Assembly: GCA_963978895.1 (NCBI GenBank)
Contig: OZ022246.1
Span: 6,104,432 to 6,168,431, forward strand
Origin: Erpobdella octoculata
Lineage: Eukaryota > Annelida > Clitellata > Hirudinida > Erpobdellidae
Length of the DNA stretch: 64,000 nt
Direction of reading: 5' to 3'
This document shows, piece after piece, positions 18,044 through 29,429 of the stretch. Each line of letters starts with the position of its first letter. Position 1 is the stretch's first letter. Position numbers and translations under genes: made by a program. Under the pieces are notes generated by a model. The model worked only from the letters and a program-made list of their open reading frames with translations, made no database searches and was not told the origin of the DNA.

Positions 18044-19938
18044 TCATCGAGTGTGTTTGATCCTCAGGACTTTTACTATTATTATATTCACAACCGACAA
18101 ACATTAAAAGAAAATAATTAAAAACAACAAATCTGAAAGAAATAATAGAACCTTGCAAATCTTTTCTCCTTGGAGTTTTAAATGGACAGTGTCTACAAGA
18201 GAAAAGCTTGCCTTTATTGTGTTGCTTCAGCTGATGAGTCTGAATTTTGTAGCTTGTACTAAAAACTTCTCCACAATCTTGACAAACAAATTTAGAAACT
18301 TTCCGTTGTGATTTAGAAGGTGTCGCCTCTTGTCTCAAATCACTAAAATAGTTGCAGTATAATTTGGGAAAATGTTATTTAAATTAAAAAATAAGATAAT
18401 TAACAAATTTTCTAAACTGACTTGTCCCAATTATATGCAGAAACTTTAGAAACATTAACAATAGGCAGAGGTTCATCAGAATACAGTCTAGGAATAATCT
18501 CAATAGAACTGCTGTTTGAATTTTCGCACATAACATTGGTCAATGGTGAACAATCACTCTCCATATTGCCTAAAGGCCCACTATCCTTAAATCTGCTGGA
18601 AAAAGATGGTTCTACAAAATCTTCATCGAAGCTGATTTTTTCTTGAAAAGAACTACTATTTGACGGTTCTACAAAATCTTCATCGAAGCTAATTTTTTCT
18701 TGAAAAGAACTACTATTTGACAATAGTAGATTGGAATCCTCCAAAGGTTTTCCTGTCACACTTTTCAAAGAATTATTGGGGTTTGTCAAAAATATTTGTA
18801 AAGCATGATCATCTAATGATCCATCATTAGCTTGAGAAACAAGCTCACTATTATTCGCATGGATATTTGTATCAACACAAACAGCAGCACAATTATTTTC
18901 AGGCGCTTCAACTTCAATGCAAGAACTAGTGCTATGAATTTCTTGGTTACCCTTTCCCGGGGATGTGCGACATTCTGCATTATTATTCAATGAGTTCTCA
19001 GTATAACTATCGTCCATCATAAAACCAACAAATTCATTGCCATCATTGGATCCTCCACTCATAGTATGAGACTGATCTACAAAACTATCCAACTCATTGA
19101 AGCAAAATGATTTAGGCACAATTTCACTTAGTTCATCATAATTGTTGACAGAAGATAATTCCATATCTGCTTTGCTCTGGTTTCTCAACTTTCTCAGATG
19201 TGGACATTCACTTGCCTGAGTTAGATCGGTAAGATCTAACTCAGTTAAACCATCCATTCTACCATCATTGCTATCAGAATCAGTCACATCTGGTGAAAGA
19301 ATACCACCAAATCCATTATTAAACCTGATAGGATCTGCTTCATTTGAAGGAATACTGGGTTGAACTCTAAGCTCTTGCACAGGAGGATTTATAAATTGGT
19401 TTCTAAGAAAATTTTTATCTGAGTTTGCACTGAAAGAAACTTGTGAACCAATCTTGAATTGGTCTGAAACCTCACTAATAGAAAGGTCACTAGCATTTTC
19501 AATAAGGTGTGTTTTTTTGGCAGTCTGGAAATACTTCATGCAAAAAGCATAAGCATCATCCATTCCAAAATATTTTGATCCAACACAGAGCTTCAAAATT
19601 TCTATTGGGGTAGCCGGAGTTATGCCATAAATGAAGTCCAAAACCACCTGAAGAACGTCAGATGGTGTTTCAGGAAGAAAAACGTTAAATTTTGAGCTGC
19701 CATTACTGCACGTTTTCACTTCAGAACCTGAAAAGTAGGCCAAGAATGTTGAGCTGCTGGCAACTAGGACAGCAGTATGTGCAGTGAAGAGTTTATTATC
19801 ACTTGAGGTTAGCACAACATCACAAAATTGCCACGTCTGTCTCATTGTGTTCAGTCCTTTCCATATCTTCTTCCAGTAACATGCTGGTGTAGGTTTTGCA
19901 GCCAAAGAAAAGTTAGCCTCAACAAACACTTCTGTCAT
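18044..19938 (-). CDS. BTB/POZ and C2H2 zinc-finger protein, three coding exons
   Basis: Model on the minus strand: exon 1 19938-18422, exon 2 18342-18152, exon 3 18075-18044; 1,740 nt, 579 aa, stop TGA. Introns are 79 and 76 bp, with donors GTCAGT and GTTCTA and acceptors ending TTTTAG and AATAG. Residues about 20-140 form a BTB domain (CDVVLTSSDNKLFTAHTAVL, LDFIYGITPATP), a dimerisation platform usual in transcription factors. A long acidic, serine/asparagine-rich linker follows. Exon 2 gives one complete finger (CQDCGEVFSTSYKIQTHQLK, then QH) and starts a second (CRHCPFKTPRRKDLQ) that exon 3 completes as VKVLRIKHTR. In this model the first zinc histidine of finger 2 is lysine. An AG at about 19946 just before the ATG suggests a 5' UTR intron. 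Likely nuclear; the target is unknown. The exon 3 choice is the weakest part. Confidence 0.8.
18608..18721 (-). repeat. 57-bp tandem duplication in the BTB gene
   Basis: Two nearly identical 57-bp units encode SNSSSFQEKISFDEDFVEP twice in the linker. The repeat keeps the frame, and the near identity suggests a recent event. Confidence 0.92.
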
Positions 19939-19945
19939 TTTCCAG

Positions 19946-20824
19946 CTAAAATTAAAATTAGGTTGTTAATATTGAAATTAGCCTAATTTTCCTTAATCAT
20001 CAATTTTATACTCTTTTAACGCTCTGAAAAAATAGTGAAAACCGGTTAAAAAATATATTAGATGTAATTATCCACTCCCCACCCACACCGATTTTTCTCA
20101 CAAAACCATATTTTACAATTTTAAAAAATTATGTGCATGCTAGATATCTAGTATTTAATTTATTAAATTGTTCATCAATTTATATTTTTTTCGTTAAAAA
20201 TGTTTCCTATTAGCACTGAGCTACATTTTAAAGGAGAATTTTTGTCAGAATATTAGTTTTTTAATAAACTACTATTATTAGTCTGCTGCTGCTTTCACAG
20301 TAATTTCTTAGTTTTGTATAGAAATCGATCCAAGACAGTAGACTAGAAGATTACCTTTTGTTGTTTTTACAAACTTTTATTTAGGTTACAATCTCTGTTT
20401 GTGTGTGTGTGTGTGGCTTTCTCTGTACGCAAATCTTGCAAATAAAATTCAACCAGATTTTTGACTAGCTAGGAAGCTGAAACTTTCAGTATAGCTTTAT
20501 ATTGGATGACAATACATGATTCAACAAAAAAAACTTAATTTGAACATCTTTCATATTTCTAAAAATCGAGTGTATTTGAAATTAAAGTTTGTGTTAAAAA
20601 ACTCGTTTTTTCCTTTACTTGTTCAATACTTAACTTAATAATCTTTAAAGTTTATACTAGTTATACTTATACAGTTTTTATAATACTTAGCAACTTAGCA
20701 GAACTAATGCATTCTCTTTACTTTAAGTAAGTAAGCTTTAAGTTATAAGGCAATGCGGCTATGGTCATTACTTCATTACTCATTACTACTACAACTATAA
20801 CTGAGTATAACTATAATTAAGTAC
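19946..20824. other. upstream region of the BTB gene
   Basis: AT-rich with no supported coding frame. A (GT)n microsatellite lies at about 20399-20415. The region probably includes the BTB 5' UTR intron and promoter, but no convincing core promoter could be assigned. Confidence 0.45.
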
Positions 20825-21591
20825 GAGGGAGAAGTTGGCTGCGCAGCTGGATCCCCGAACTATAGTGCAAAAAAAAGTTCGTGCATTGGGGTTGTGCTAT
20901 AGATCGTTGGAAAGGTATTTAAAAAAGAAATATAATGGTGTAAAAATAAATTTAATATTGCAAAAAATAAAAAAGTTATAGGCGAAAAACCGTCGCCGTC
21001 CCTATGTAAATGTATGGAGACGATTGTTCATACCCTGATCTATATTTTGCTTCATAACTTTTTTATTTGTTGGACTATTTTCCAAAAATTAGTTTCTATG
21101 TTTATCTAATATATTTGTCTTTCTAATGCATTAAGCTAGAACCCCAATGCAGTCGAAAATATTAATCTACATGGCTCCAAACGCAAGTGAAAATCGTCTC
21201 CATACATTTACATAGGGACGATTTTTTACTTGCGTTTGGAGCCATGTAGATTAAAATTTTCGACTGCATTGGGGTTCTAACTTAATGCATTAGAAAGACA
21301 AATATATTAGCTAAACATAGAAACTAATTTTTGGAAAATAGTCCAACAAATAAAAAAGTTATGAAGCAAAATATAGATCAGGGTATGAACAATCGTCTCC
21401 ATACATTTACATAGGGACGGCGACGGTTTTTCGCCTATAACTTTTTTATTTTTTGCAATATTAAATTTATTTTTACACCATTATATTTCTTTTTTAAATA
21501 CCTTTCCAACGATCTATAGCACAACTCCAATGCACGAACTTTTTTTTGCACTATAGTTCGGGGATCCAGCTGCGCAGCCAACTTCTGCCTC
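20825..21591. mobile_element. foldback element: 767-bp near-perfect palindrome
   Basis: The left arm, from GAGGGAGAAGTTGGCTGCGC, is mirrored by the right arm, which ends GCGCAGCCAACTTCTGCCTC. Arms of about 370 bp differ at only a few bases, and the centre is near 21208. The motif TCTCCATACATTTACATAGG occurs in the loop (about 21197-21216) and again within both arms. AATTAAGTA occurs on both sides (20815-20823 and 21595-21603) and may be a 9-bp target duplication, offset by one to three bases. No coding frame is present. Foldback/MULE-like non-autonomous DNA elements look like this. Confidence 0.9.
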
Positions 21592-22429
21592 ATTAATTAA
21601 GTAACTATTAGTACTTAGTATTAGTATTATATATATAATATACAGACATCTATCTTCTATTTTCTATATATGGCCATCTCTATCGAAACAGTAACTGACA
21701 AGCAAGAATAATATTAACATTTACTAACTACGAATTACTGAGCTGAGACGTAGTCAACAAACAAGCACGAAGACGTTTCGAGTCCCGGTGAAGACGGACC
21801 TCAATCACATTTGACGGTAAACAACATCACAAGTGTCACAACCCTAAAAAGTAATGGATGATTTTTGGACTTTGTGATAGCAAGAAAGCTATTTTAAATT
21901 TGAACTGTATAACTTAAAAATTCATATTAACTAGTTTTAAATCATTAAAATTCTGCTAATGAGCTTATGCTCGAAATGGATAGAATCTACGAATAAAAAA
22001 TATCGATTAGTCGAATGATTTAAAGGGGACGAAAGGTGCACTTACAAAATTATGTAATCAGATCAGACCCGGATGCACCAAAGTAAAATAATAAATGAAT
22101 CCTGTAGGTATTCCACTCCTGGTCACTGATCTCTACATAAAGCCGTGTTTATGGCCCCCAAACCCTAGTGACGGAAATTAGGGGAAAAGAAGGTACATTT
22201 GCCCCGCCCCCTGATTTTCAAAATTAAATTTTTTTCTACCTAGAGTTTACAATATAAATTCTTAATTTTAACTTTACTTAACTCAGTGATGATTCAATGC
22301 GTATTGGAGCGATTTTTGTGTGTGTAGACAATTTTATATCAAAGTTTCCAATGGGAAAATTTTCTAAAATTTTACATCCCTAGTACCAGGGGCCAGGGCA
22401 CCTAAAGGTTTCTAAATTATTCTATAAAA
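21592..22429. other. non-coding region with a degenerate hammerhead-like patch
   Basis: No gene is supported. On the minus strand, around 21815-21755, GAGGTCC, a 9-base loop, GGGACTC and GAAACG are followed by a short ACG/CGT hairpin. This is reminiscent of a decayed hammerhead from a Penelope terminal repeat. The core is imperfect. Confidence 0.3.
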
Positions 22430-22530
22430 ATGTTTCTGAAACGTTACATAGGAAACGTTTTTGAAACGTAACATAGAAAACATTTTTGAAACGTTACCTA
22501 CTTAGGAAATGTTACATAGGAAACGTTTCT
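22430..22530. repeat. short degenerate tandem repeat around GAAACGTTACATAGG
   Basis: The words GAAACGTT, TACATAGGAAACG and TTTTTGAAACGT recur about every 24-28 bp, giving AACGTTT inverted repeats. No coding signal. Confidence 0.6.
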
Positions 22531-22908
22531 TTAACGTAGCCTACAGGACATGAGCAAATTAACCACACAAAAAAAACAGTTTCTTGTAACCGAAAAAGAA
22601 ACTTTACAAAAACGTTACAATGTTTATTGTGTATTTTATATTGTTTCAGCAGCAAAGCCGATTTCAAAGAGAAAGAAACTTTTCTACTCAATGTTGAATG
22701 GGATATTATTTTTCAGCATTGTTTTGACGTGGACAGCTGCTGAGATGTTTTCAATCCTTATTTAAACATTGCAACAGAAACGTTTGTCTTTCTCTGCTAT
22801 GCGACACACAACTCTCGAAAATTATAAGGGGGAACTTCAAAAATGCTTTGCCAATTGTATAAAGCCAAACATACATTTGTTGAAAAAATATCGACCTAGT
22901 AGTCTGGT
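22531..22908. other. non-coding spacer
   Basis: No convincing gene. Bases about 22881-22907 share AAATATCGACYTAGYAGTCTG with the 3' edge of Copia fragment A (about 6890-6910). The match is too short to call. Confidence 0.4.
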
Positions 22909-23047
<139 letters not shown>

Positions 23048-23164
23048 AATGATCGGAAATGGGAACGGAAAAGCAACTGAGAGCGAAAGAGTGAGCGGGA
23101 AAGGGAAAGCGACAGGGAACGGGAAAACAAGCGAAAACGGGAAAGAGAAAGTGAACGGGAGCGA

Positions 23165-23222
23165 GAAACCGACCGGGAGCGAGAAAGCGACCGGGAGCGA
23201 GAAAGCGACCGGGAACGGGAGA
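23165..23222 (+). repeat. 18-bp tandem repeat in the Helitron-like element
   Basis: CGACCGGGAGCGAGAAAG is repeated about three times at an 18-bp spacing, the last copy diverging. Confidence 0.85.
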
Positions 23223-23307
23223 GCAAGCGGGGAAAGAAACGGTAGCGAGAGAGACAAGCATTAGAAAAACCTCTAAAAACCCCGGGCAACGCCGGGTATC
23301 CCGCTAG

Positions 23308-24547
23308 TTGTTAATAAAAAATAAATATTTAACCTTGTTTATCTACTTTCTTTGTCTATTCTAACAAAATAGTGTTCTGTCAAAGTCATAGGGGCCCCGT
23401 TATCCTAATATGCCCAGGGCCTCCAATAGGTTAAAGACGATCTTGATTATCAGAGAACGAAAAGCATTGTAAAAAATTCTAATACGCTTTGAATCATCAC
23501 TAGTTAATTTAAAGATAGAAAAATATACTATGTAAAAATGTCAAATTTTGAAAAAGCAAAAAAATTTACTCCAGGAGGCCAACCGGGCAATGGTCTCCCC
23601 CTTTTCAACTTGCTGGAGGTCAATCAGGTCAAATTAATAAAACGGGTTGAGATTTTTTAAAACTTGTGATTAAATTAAATTAACATGGTTTAGAGCGGTT
23701 CAAAAGACTAAATTTAAGCCTGTATGAGAACCACTATAACAACTAGAGGCAGTTGTTTATGGTGTGTGTCTACCCACTAGTACCCACCTACCAACACCCC
23801 CTACGAACGCTGGTGACGCCGATTATTGTCGTTATTCAGCCAGTTGTAATATAACTTGAACTTTTTTTATTTAGTTAAACCAAACAAAAGAAATTTAAAT
23901 TAAACTTTTATTTACTCTCTTTTCTCTTTTTTTCCTCTTTTTTTATCTCACTTTTTACGCTTGTTATAACCTACGCTTTATCTACAATCTTCTAATTTTA
24001 GCAACACTAATTTATTATTTTTCTCAAATTTTAATATTTTTAAAATCTCTCTTTCTCTCTTTCTCTTTCTCCCTCTCTCTTCCCCTCTCTCTTCCCCTCT
24101 CTCTCCCGCTCTCTTACTCTTTATCCACGTGGGCAGAACAACTTGCTAGCCCAAAAGTTCTTCTGCCACTCTTTTTTATCTCTTGCCTTCTCAGAAAGTG
24201 TTTTACTTTGTATAAAACTCTCCATTTTTCTAGACAAATAGTTAACCGCAAAAGCATTTAATACAACAGTGCTAAAAATTATAGAACTCAGGATGGTTCT
24301 AAAAACGCGGCTGAAAAATTATTTAAAAAAAAAACTGATATTTATTTCTTTGCACTACAGTCTCCGAAAAAAAATTTAATCAAAAAAAGTTTGTAAAACT
24401 CTCAAAGAATAACTTGGTATCATAATTGTAACACATAAAAAAGTGTTTAGAATCAGAAATCTGCCGAACTAACTTTGAGATTCATTGATTTGTTGATTGT
24501 AATATGATCCTTCGATAGAAAGGTCGCTGAGTAAGAATTTCTGCCTA
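23308..24547. other. intergenic, with a polypyrimidine tract
   Basis: No gene supported. A TC-rich low-complexity stretch (TCTCTCTTTCTC and similar) spans about 24046-24122. Confidence 0.6.
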
Positions 24548-24945
24548 CCATATGCAATCAGCCATTCATCACATGAATGCATAGAAAATACCATATGCAA
24601 TCAGCCATTCATCACATGAATGCATAGAAAATATCATATGCAATCAGCAATTCATCACATGAATGCATAGAAAATAAAATACCATATGCAATCAGCCATT
24701 CATCACATGAATGCTTAGATAATACCATATGCAATCAGCAATTCATCACATGAATGCATAGAAAATACCATATGCAATCAGCCATTCATCACATGAATGC
24801 TCAGATAATACCATATGCAATCAGCAATTCATCACATGAATGCATAGAAAATACCATATGCAATCAGCCATTCATCGCATGCATATGCATGGATTATTCC
24901 ATATGCAACTAGCCATTCATCACATGCATATACATGGATAATTTC
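24548..24945. repeat. 43-bp minisatellite, about 9 units
   Basis: CCATATGCAATCAGCCATTC starts units at 24548, 24591, 24634, 24682, 24725, 24768, 24811, 24854 and 24899. The period is 43 bp, except for one 5-bp AAAAT expansion and a diverged last unit. Units alternate GCCATTC/GCAATTC and GCATAG/GCTTAG/GCTCAG variants. Confidence 0.95.
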
Positions 24946-25611
24946 ATTGCATTTAAAAAAATAAACATGAGTTTTTGATAATGGTAGGTTTTCATTAATT
25001 AAAATTCTTCTGTGGTAACGTTATAGTAGTACGAACATTTAGACTGGACACTGGATAGGTAGATATGACATGGTACATTGTAAACTAGTCTTTAGCTCGT
25101 CAAGAAGGTGAATAAAATGCATAAAATGATGTGCTCTGTTTTTTTGAAACCCAAGTTGATTTTTGTTGATATTTTCTCCCGATAGCTTCTCAGATAAAAT
25201 TCGTTAACAGATGACGCAATGAAAACATTCTTTGAAGCGATTGCGAATCGAAACCCAAGTTTACACAAATTTCCCTCCTCCTGGTTTATACAAACGAGGT
25301 GGAAAAGCGCTTATTCACCGCCAAAAGCGAACAGTTTATGGTTATAAACATTCATTATTATGTTTTTTAAACTTGATCAAAATTATGCGCTTTCTTAAAT
25401 CGTCATCGTCGTTACAACCACCACCATAATCATCATTTATGGAAAACAGTCCCACGCTCCAACTCCTTGAATGCAATTCCAGTGATCACTAGAGTACACA
25501 ACACACAACACACACAAACATACACACAGACACACACTTACACACGTACGCACACATACACTTACACATACACATACATATTATTATATATACCTTCGTG
25601 TCGTTTTCCAG
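24946..25611. other. intergenic, with a CA-rich tract
   Basis: No supported gene. An imperfect (CA)n tract lies at 25495-25585, ending just before the candidate exon at 25612. Confidence 0.55.
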
Positions 25612-25658
25612 ACGATTATCTTAAGTGTAACGCCGAAAAGAATTTGCTAGAATTTTTG
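25612..25658 (+). CDS. candidate internal exon of the unrecognised gene
   Basis: Preceded by CGTTTTCCAG and followed by GTGAATC. It encodes DYLKCNAEKNLLEFL and ends in phase 0, joining in frame with the exon at 25900 (KVFDKTLPLL). Support is only splice signals and phase, so it is tentative. Confidence 0.35.
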
Positions 25659-25899
25659 GTGAATCGTATAAAATCACATCAATGACGACTGGTTTGTATT
25701 TAAGGGATTTCAGATTCATTCCAGGATTATTATCTTTTGTTTTTCATTATTATATCGAATGAAAATAATTTAATAAGTTTTTTAAGCTAATTTTCAGACA
25801 AATCAGATTTTCTCTCACGTGATATTGAACGAGAAATTAAATTTTGATTAAACACAAAACTAAAATCTTCTGCCTACGCGTGCTTCTTGCGAATTGCAG

Positions 25900-26658
25900 A
25901 AAGTATTCGATAAAACTTTGCCCTTATTGATAAGAGAAGTTATGGATAACAAGTATAAGAAGTGGTCTATCAGTGGAATATTTGGTAATAAAAAGCCGAA
26001 TTTTAGATCGACCAGACACAGTTCATTAGAATGCCCGGGTGCATGCGACGATTTCAAAACAATAACTGAAAGTTTAGGCGGAGGGGATGAAGTGAAACAA
26101 AATACTAGAAAATTGTCGGTTCCAATTCTAATGAGAAAAACTATCAAGGAATTTAAAGAAAATTACTTTCCAACTAATGAAGAAAAGGTTTGGGCGAATT
26201 TCATGGACTCCAGTCAATCATGTCAATCTTCTAAGAACTCGAATACGGATAATAACGGTAAAAAAGTGAAAAAGAAAGACGGTAAGAAGAACAAGAAACA
26301 AAAAAAAGACGAATCGGTTAAATGGGAATGTGAAGAAAACCCGTCTACAAGTACTGATTTCCACTACGGTCCCATGGTATTCCCAGCCACACCGGAACTC
26401 ATCCTGGAACATCATAGACGAGATGCTTTTCTGTCTGCTAACGAAGAGTGGGTCCTCATCGAGTTAAATGAATATGAATGTCTTGTAGATAGTTTGGAAG
26501 TGGTCAAAACTGCAGCAGATCATTCTGTGTTTTACGAGGTTGATCCGGAACAGCTCTGGGAAGAGTTCTTTGAATTCGTTTCTAATTCTTGCTGCTACGA
26601 CGAAATAATCAACGAGGATATCTGGCAGGAGTTCCAAGATAAGAAATATTCATGTTAG
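25900..26658 (+). CDS. 3'-terminal exon of an unrecognised protein-coding gene
   Basis: An acceptor (CGAATTGCAG) precedes an open frame of 252 codons that ends at TAG 26656-26658. No ATG begins it, so earlier exons must supply the start. The protein begins KVFDKTLPLLIREVMDNKYK. A lysine-rich patch (GKKVKKKDGKKNKKQKK, about 120-136 from the exon start) could be a nuclear or nucleolar signal. The last 100 residues are acidic and aromatic (ATPELILEHHRRDAFLSANE, QLWEEFFEFVS), suggesting a folded C-terminal domain. I do not recognise the family. Codon use and the intact length argue for a real host gene rather than a transposon. Confidence 0.65.
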   Translation, partial: KVFDKTLPLLIREVMDNKYKKWSISGIFGNKKPNFRSTRHSSLECPGACDDFKTITESLGGGDEVKQNTRKLSVPILMRKTIKEFKENYFPTNEEKVWANFMDSSQSCQSSKNSNTDNNGKKVKKKDGKKNKKQKKDESVKWECEENPSTSTDFHYGPMVFPATPELILEHHRRDAFLSANEEWVLIELNEYECLVDSLEVVKTAADHSVFYEVDPEQLWEEFFEFVSNSCCYDEIINEDIWQEFQDKKYSC

Positions 26659-27640
26659 ATAAACGAGTTTTAAAACTCAACTGTTGTTTGTCATTTGCGC
26701 TTCATTTCTCTCTGCAGAGTAATTGAATATTTTTACAAGGACTATTCCAAAGCTTCAAATTTGTTCATAAGCCCCACAACATCGTTTTGTACCTACTGCT
26801 GTTCTTCTGTTTATTTGTTGTTTTTTGCGCACAAAAAACGTGATTCTGGGTTTGTAAATATTCGACAATTTTCAGTTTTAATTTATTAGTTTTTTTAAGG
26901 TTGACATTGATGGAACGCTTCCAGCTATTCTCGGTATACCTTAACTTCCAGATGTTTTCCTTTGGGTTAGAACATTTCCGCTCAGGGTGAAATTATTTTA
27001 TTTATAGGTTTTAGTATCTTATGTTTTCAACTGTACTTAAAAAATTTTAAGGAAGGTTTTATGTTAAGCTTTCAAATACTTTTAAATAGGTGATTTCTCA
27101 GATTTTGGTTTTATTGAAATTGATTTTCCGTAGTTTTTTTTATTTATTTGCTGAGATTTAACATTTTTAACTTGTAATTGAAATGAATTTTTATGGCAAT
27201 CAGATTAGCTTAAATTTGTTGTTTACGCATTACTTTATTTTTAAACATTACTTTATTTTTTATGAATGCACTTTTTATGATAATTTCCTTTTATACTGTG
27301 TATTAAGTTTATTTTTCATTAAATTTGTATGTTTATTTAAAACAAAGATTTTCTACATTTTGTTTCTTCTAATTGAAATTCAGCCTCTTCCTTGTAGGTT
27401 AATTTTTTTAGCAACAGTATTTGAGTAAAGGATGTACAGAACTTTATAATTCTCTTAATGGCTTCTCCTAATTGTATATATGATTTGACTTATTTCTGTT
27501 TTAATTAAAATTAATGAAGTGTAATGATGTGTGCAGTGTGTGTGATTCTATTTTTTTGGAAAAAAATGAAAGTCTTGTTATGTTTTATTTTGCAACAACT
27601 TCATAAATTGATAATTTGATTAAACAATAAAAATTTTAAC
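26659..27640 (+). other. probable 3' UTR with poly(A) signal
   Basis: AT-rich sequence after the stop codon with no other supported gene. AATAAA at 27626-27631 is a plausible polyadenylation signal. Small frames here have no recognisable domain. Confidence 0.45.
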
Positions 27641-27850
27641 AGCGTTTTATTACTATTTAGAAACAAACCATTTATCAAATCTAATTAAATATGTGCATGT
27701 GCAATGAATAATAAATTCAAGAGAATTGAAATTTTGAAATTTAAAACACCCGTTGAAGCTCCAGAAAGCGGACGCAAAGTTTAAAAAAGTTTTCCATGCA
27801 CACATTGAACTTGTTAACTGGAAAAGAAAAGAGAATTCATTTGTTTATGC

Positions 27851-27899
27851 CAATATTGATGATGGTGTTGATGGTGATGATGATGATGTTGATGATGGT
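27851..27899. repeat. imperfect GAT/GTT trinucleotide microsatellite
   Basis: Repeated GATGAT/GATGGT/GTTGAT units across about 49 bp. Confidence 0.85.
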
Positions 27900-29206
27900 T
27901 GGCGGATAGGATAGAGGATTTTGAGAACGGGGGCGCCATGAATTTGCACATTGTAAAACTTCATTTGTCGGCATTTAAAAAAAAATCTAATTACTTGAAC
28001 TAAAACTATTTTATTAGCGCAATAAGCAATAGAATTCGTACCCCAAAACAATTATCAGAGTTTGTACAAGACCATATCATCAATATAATTATTGAATACA
28101 GCTGGTGATGTTGTTTATTTACCTATGCACCAACAATAACGCTATAGTCAAAGTGGGATATGTCAGGACCACCCGATTACTAATATATATCTACCAGAAT
28201 TTGATCGGCTCAAGCGCTTGTTTTTTTAAAATCCTTATATTATCTTCACCGTGTTTTCTTGCTTGTTTGCTATAGCAAAACCTTGGGGGGGGGGGGCAAA
28301 AAAATTATAAAAAATCACAGATTCCAAAATTTTATTTTTTAATGCTATATTTTTTCAAAAAATAGCGGATAGCCGGGGAGGGGGTAGTCGTAAATACTTT
28401 TCAAAAAATTATTAAAACTTCATACACTTTTTTCAAAAAACTGGGACTGCAAAAAACAAAGTAAGTTGGGAGGAACACGTCGTGTGCCCCCGTTTATCAG
28501 CTAATTTTGGAGGTTTAAGGTTTTCACAAAAATATACCAAATGTGCTTATTTATTTCTCAAATCCCTGCACAGACCGATTTTGTTAAGCCCTGGCCCGTT
28601 ATATAGATACAAAATCCCAAGCTCGGTCCTGTTCATTTTTACTACCACAAAAATAGCCTCGACACATGCTAATTTTGGTCTGGCCCAATCCGTTTGATAA
28701 CCCTTATATAAAGTCACGCACCGTGCAGGGCTCTAGTCTGGTACCAACTCTGATCAATGTTTTGTGAGTACAATTTTTTAGGTTACACTGATGAAATTGA
28801 AAAACACATTGTAAAAAAATTGTCTGCAAATATCTTAATGTTTTTAAATGAAAATCAATAAACTGAAATTATACAATGCATACTGCCTATTTGCTAACGC
28901 AAGGCGCTGCCCCATGTTCCCAAAATCAGCATCCAGCTTTGATAGCTACCTAAAAAATTCCAAACTTTAAACATTTTTTTCTCAGAAGAACAGATGACCG
29001 GGAGGGAGTATTTGCAGCTACTTTTAAAAAAAACTTCTTCAAAATCTTCTCCAAAAATTTTGCAGATGTTTGTTTTCTAAAATAAATTTTCCCCCCTAAA
29101 TCTTAACTTAACCCAAAGTTTAACTGTTTTCTGTACCAAAATACAATTAGCGGACTTGTTGAACTTTACCATATTAGTTGTATTGATACAATGTTGATTC
29201 CTTCCC
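27900..29206. other. intergenic, with dispersed-repeat sequence
   Basis: No gene supported. A G run lies near 28286. Blocks around 28370-28440 and 28990-29060 share GGGAG-type and TAGTCGTAA/TTTGCAGCTA plus T/A-rich words with 30300-30370, suggesting related degraded DNA-transposon remnants. Confidence 0.4.
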
Positions 29207-29374
29207 AGATGTCTACAGCAAAGTTATTATTATTAGATGTCTACAGCAAAGTTATTATTATTAGATGTCTACAGCAAAGTTATTATTATTAGATGTCTAC
29301 AGCAAAGTTATTATTATTAGATGTCTACAGCAAAGTTATTATTATTAGATGTCTACAGCAAAGTTATTATTATT
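29207..29374. repeat. 28-bp minisatellite, 6 units
   Basis: AGATGTCTACAGCAAAGTTA followed by TTATTATT repeats at 29207, 29235, 29263, 29291, 29319 and 29347. The units look identical. Confidence 0.97.
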
Positions 29375-29429
29375 TATTACACACAAATAAAACAAAACTA
29401 ATCCTGTACTTGCCCCTGCAGTTGATTAA

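Noticed and set aside
22840..22907. Copia fragment left of the AT microsatellite
   Set aside because: Only about 20 bases resemble the edge of Copia fragment A. Too short to call.
25232..25685. small plus-strand frames before the unknown gene
   Set aside because: One spans the CA-rich tract and the other has no domain. Only the segment at 25612-25658 has splice support.
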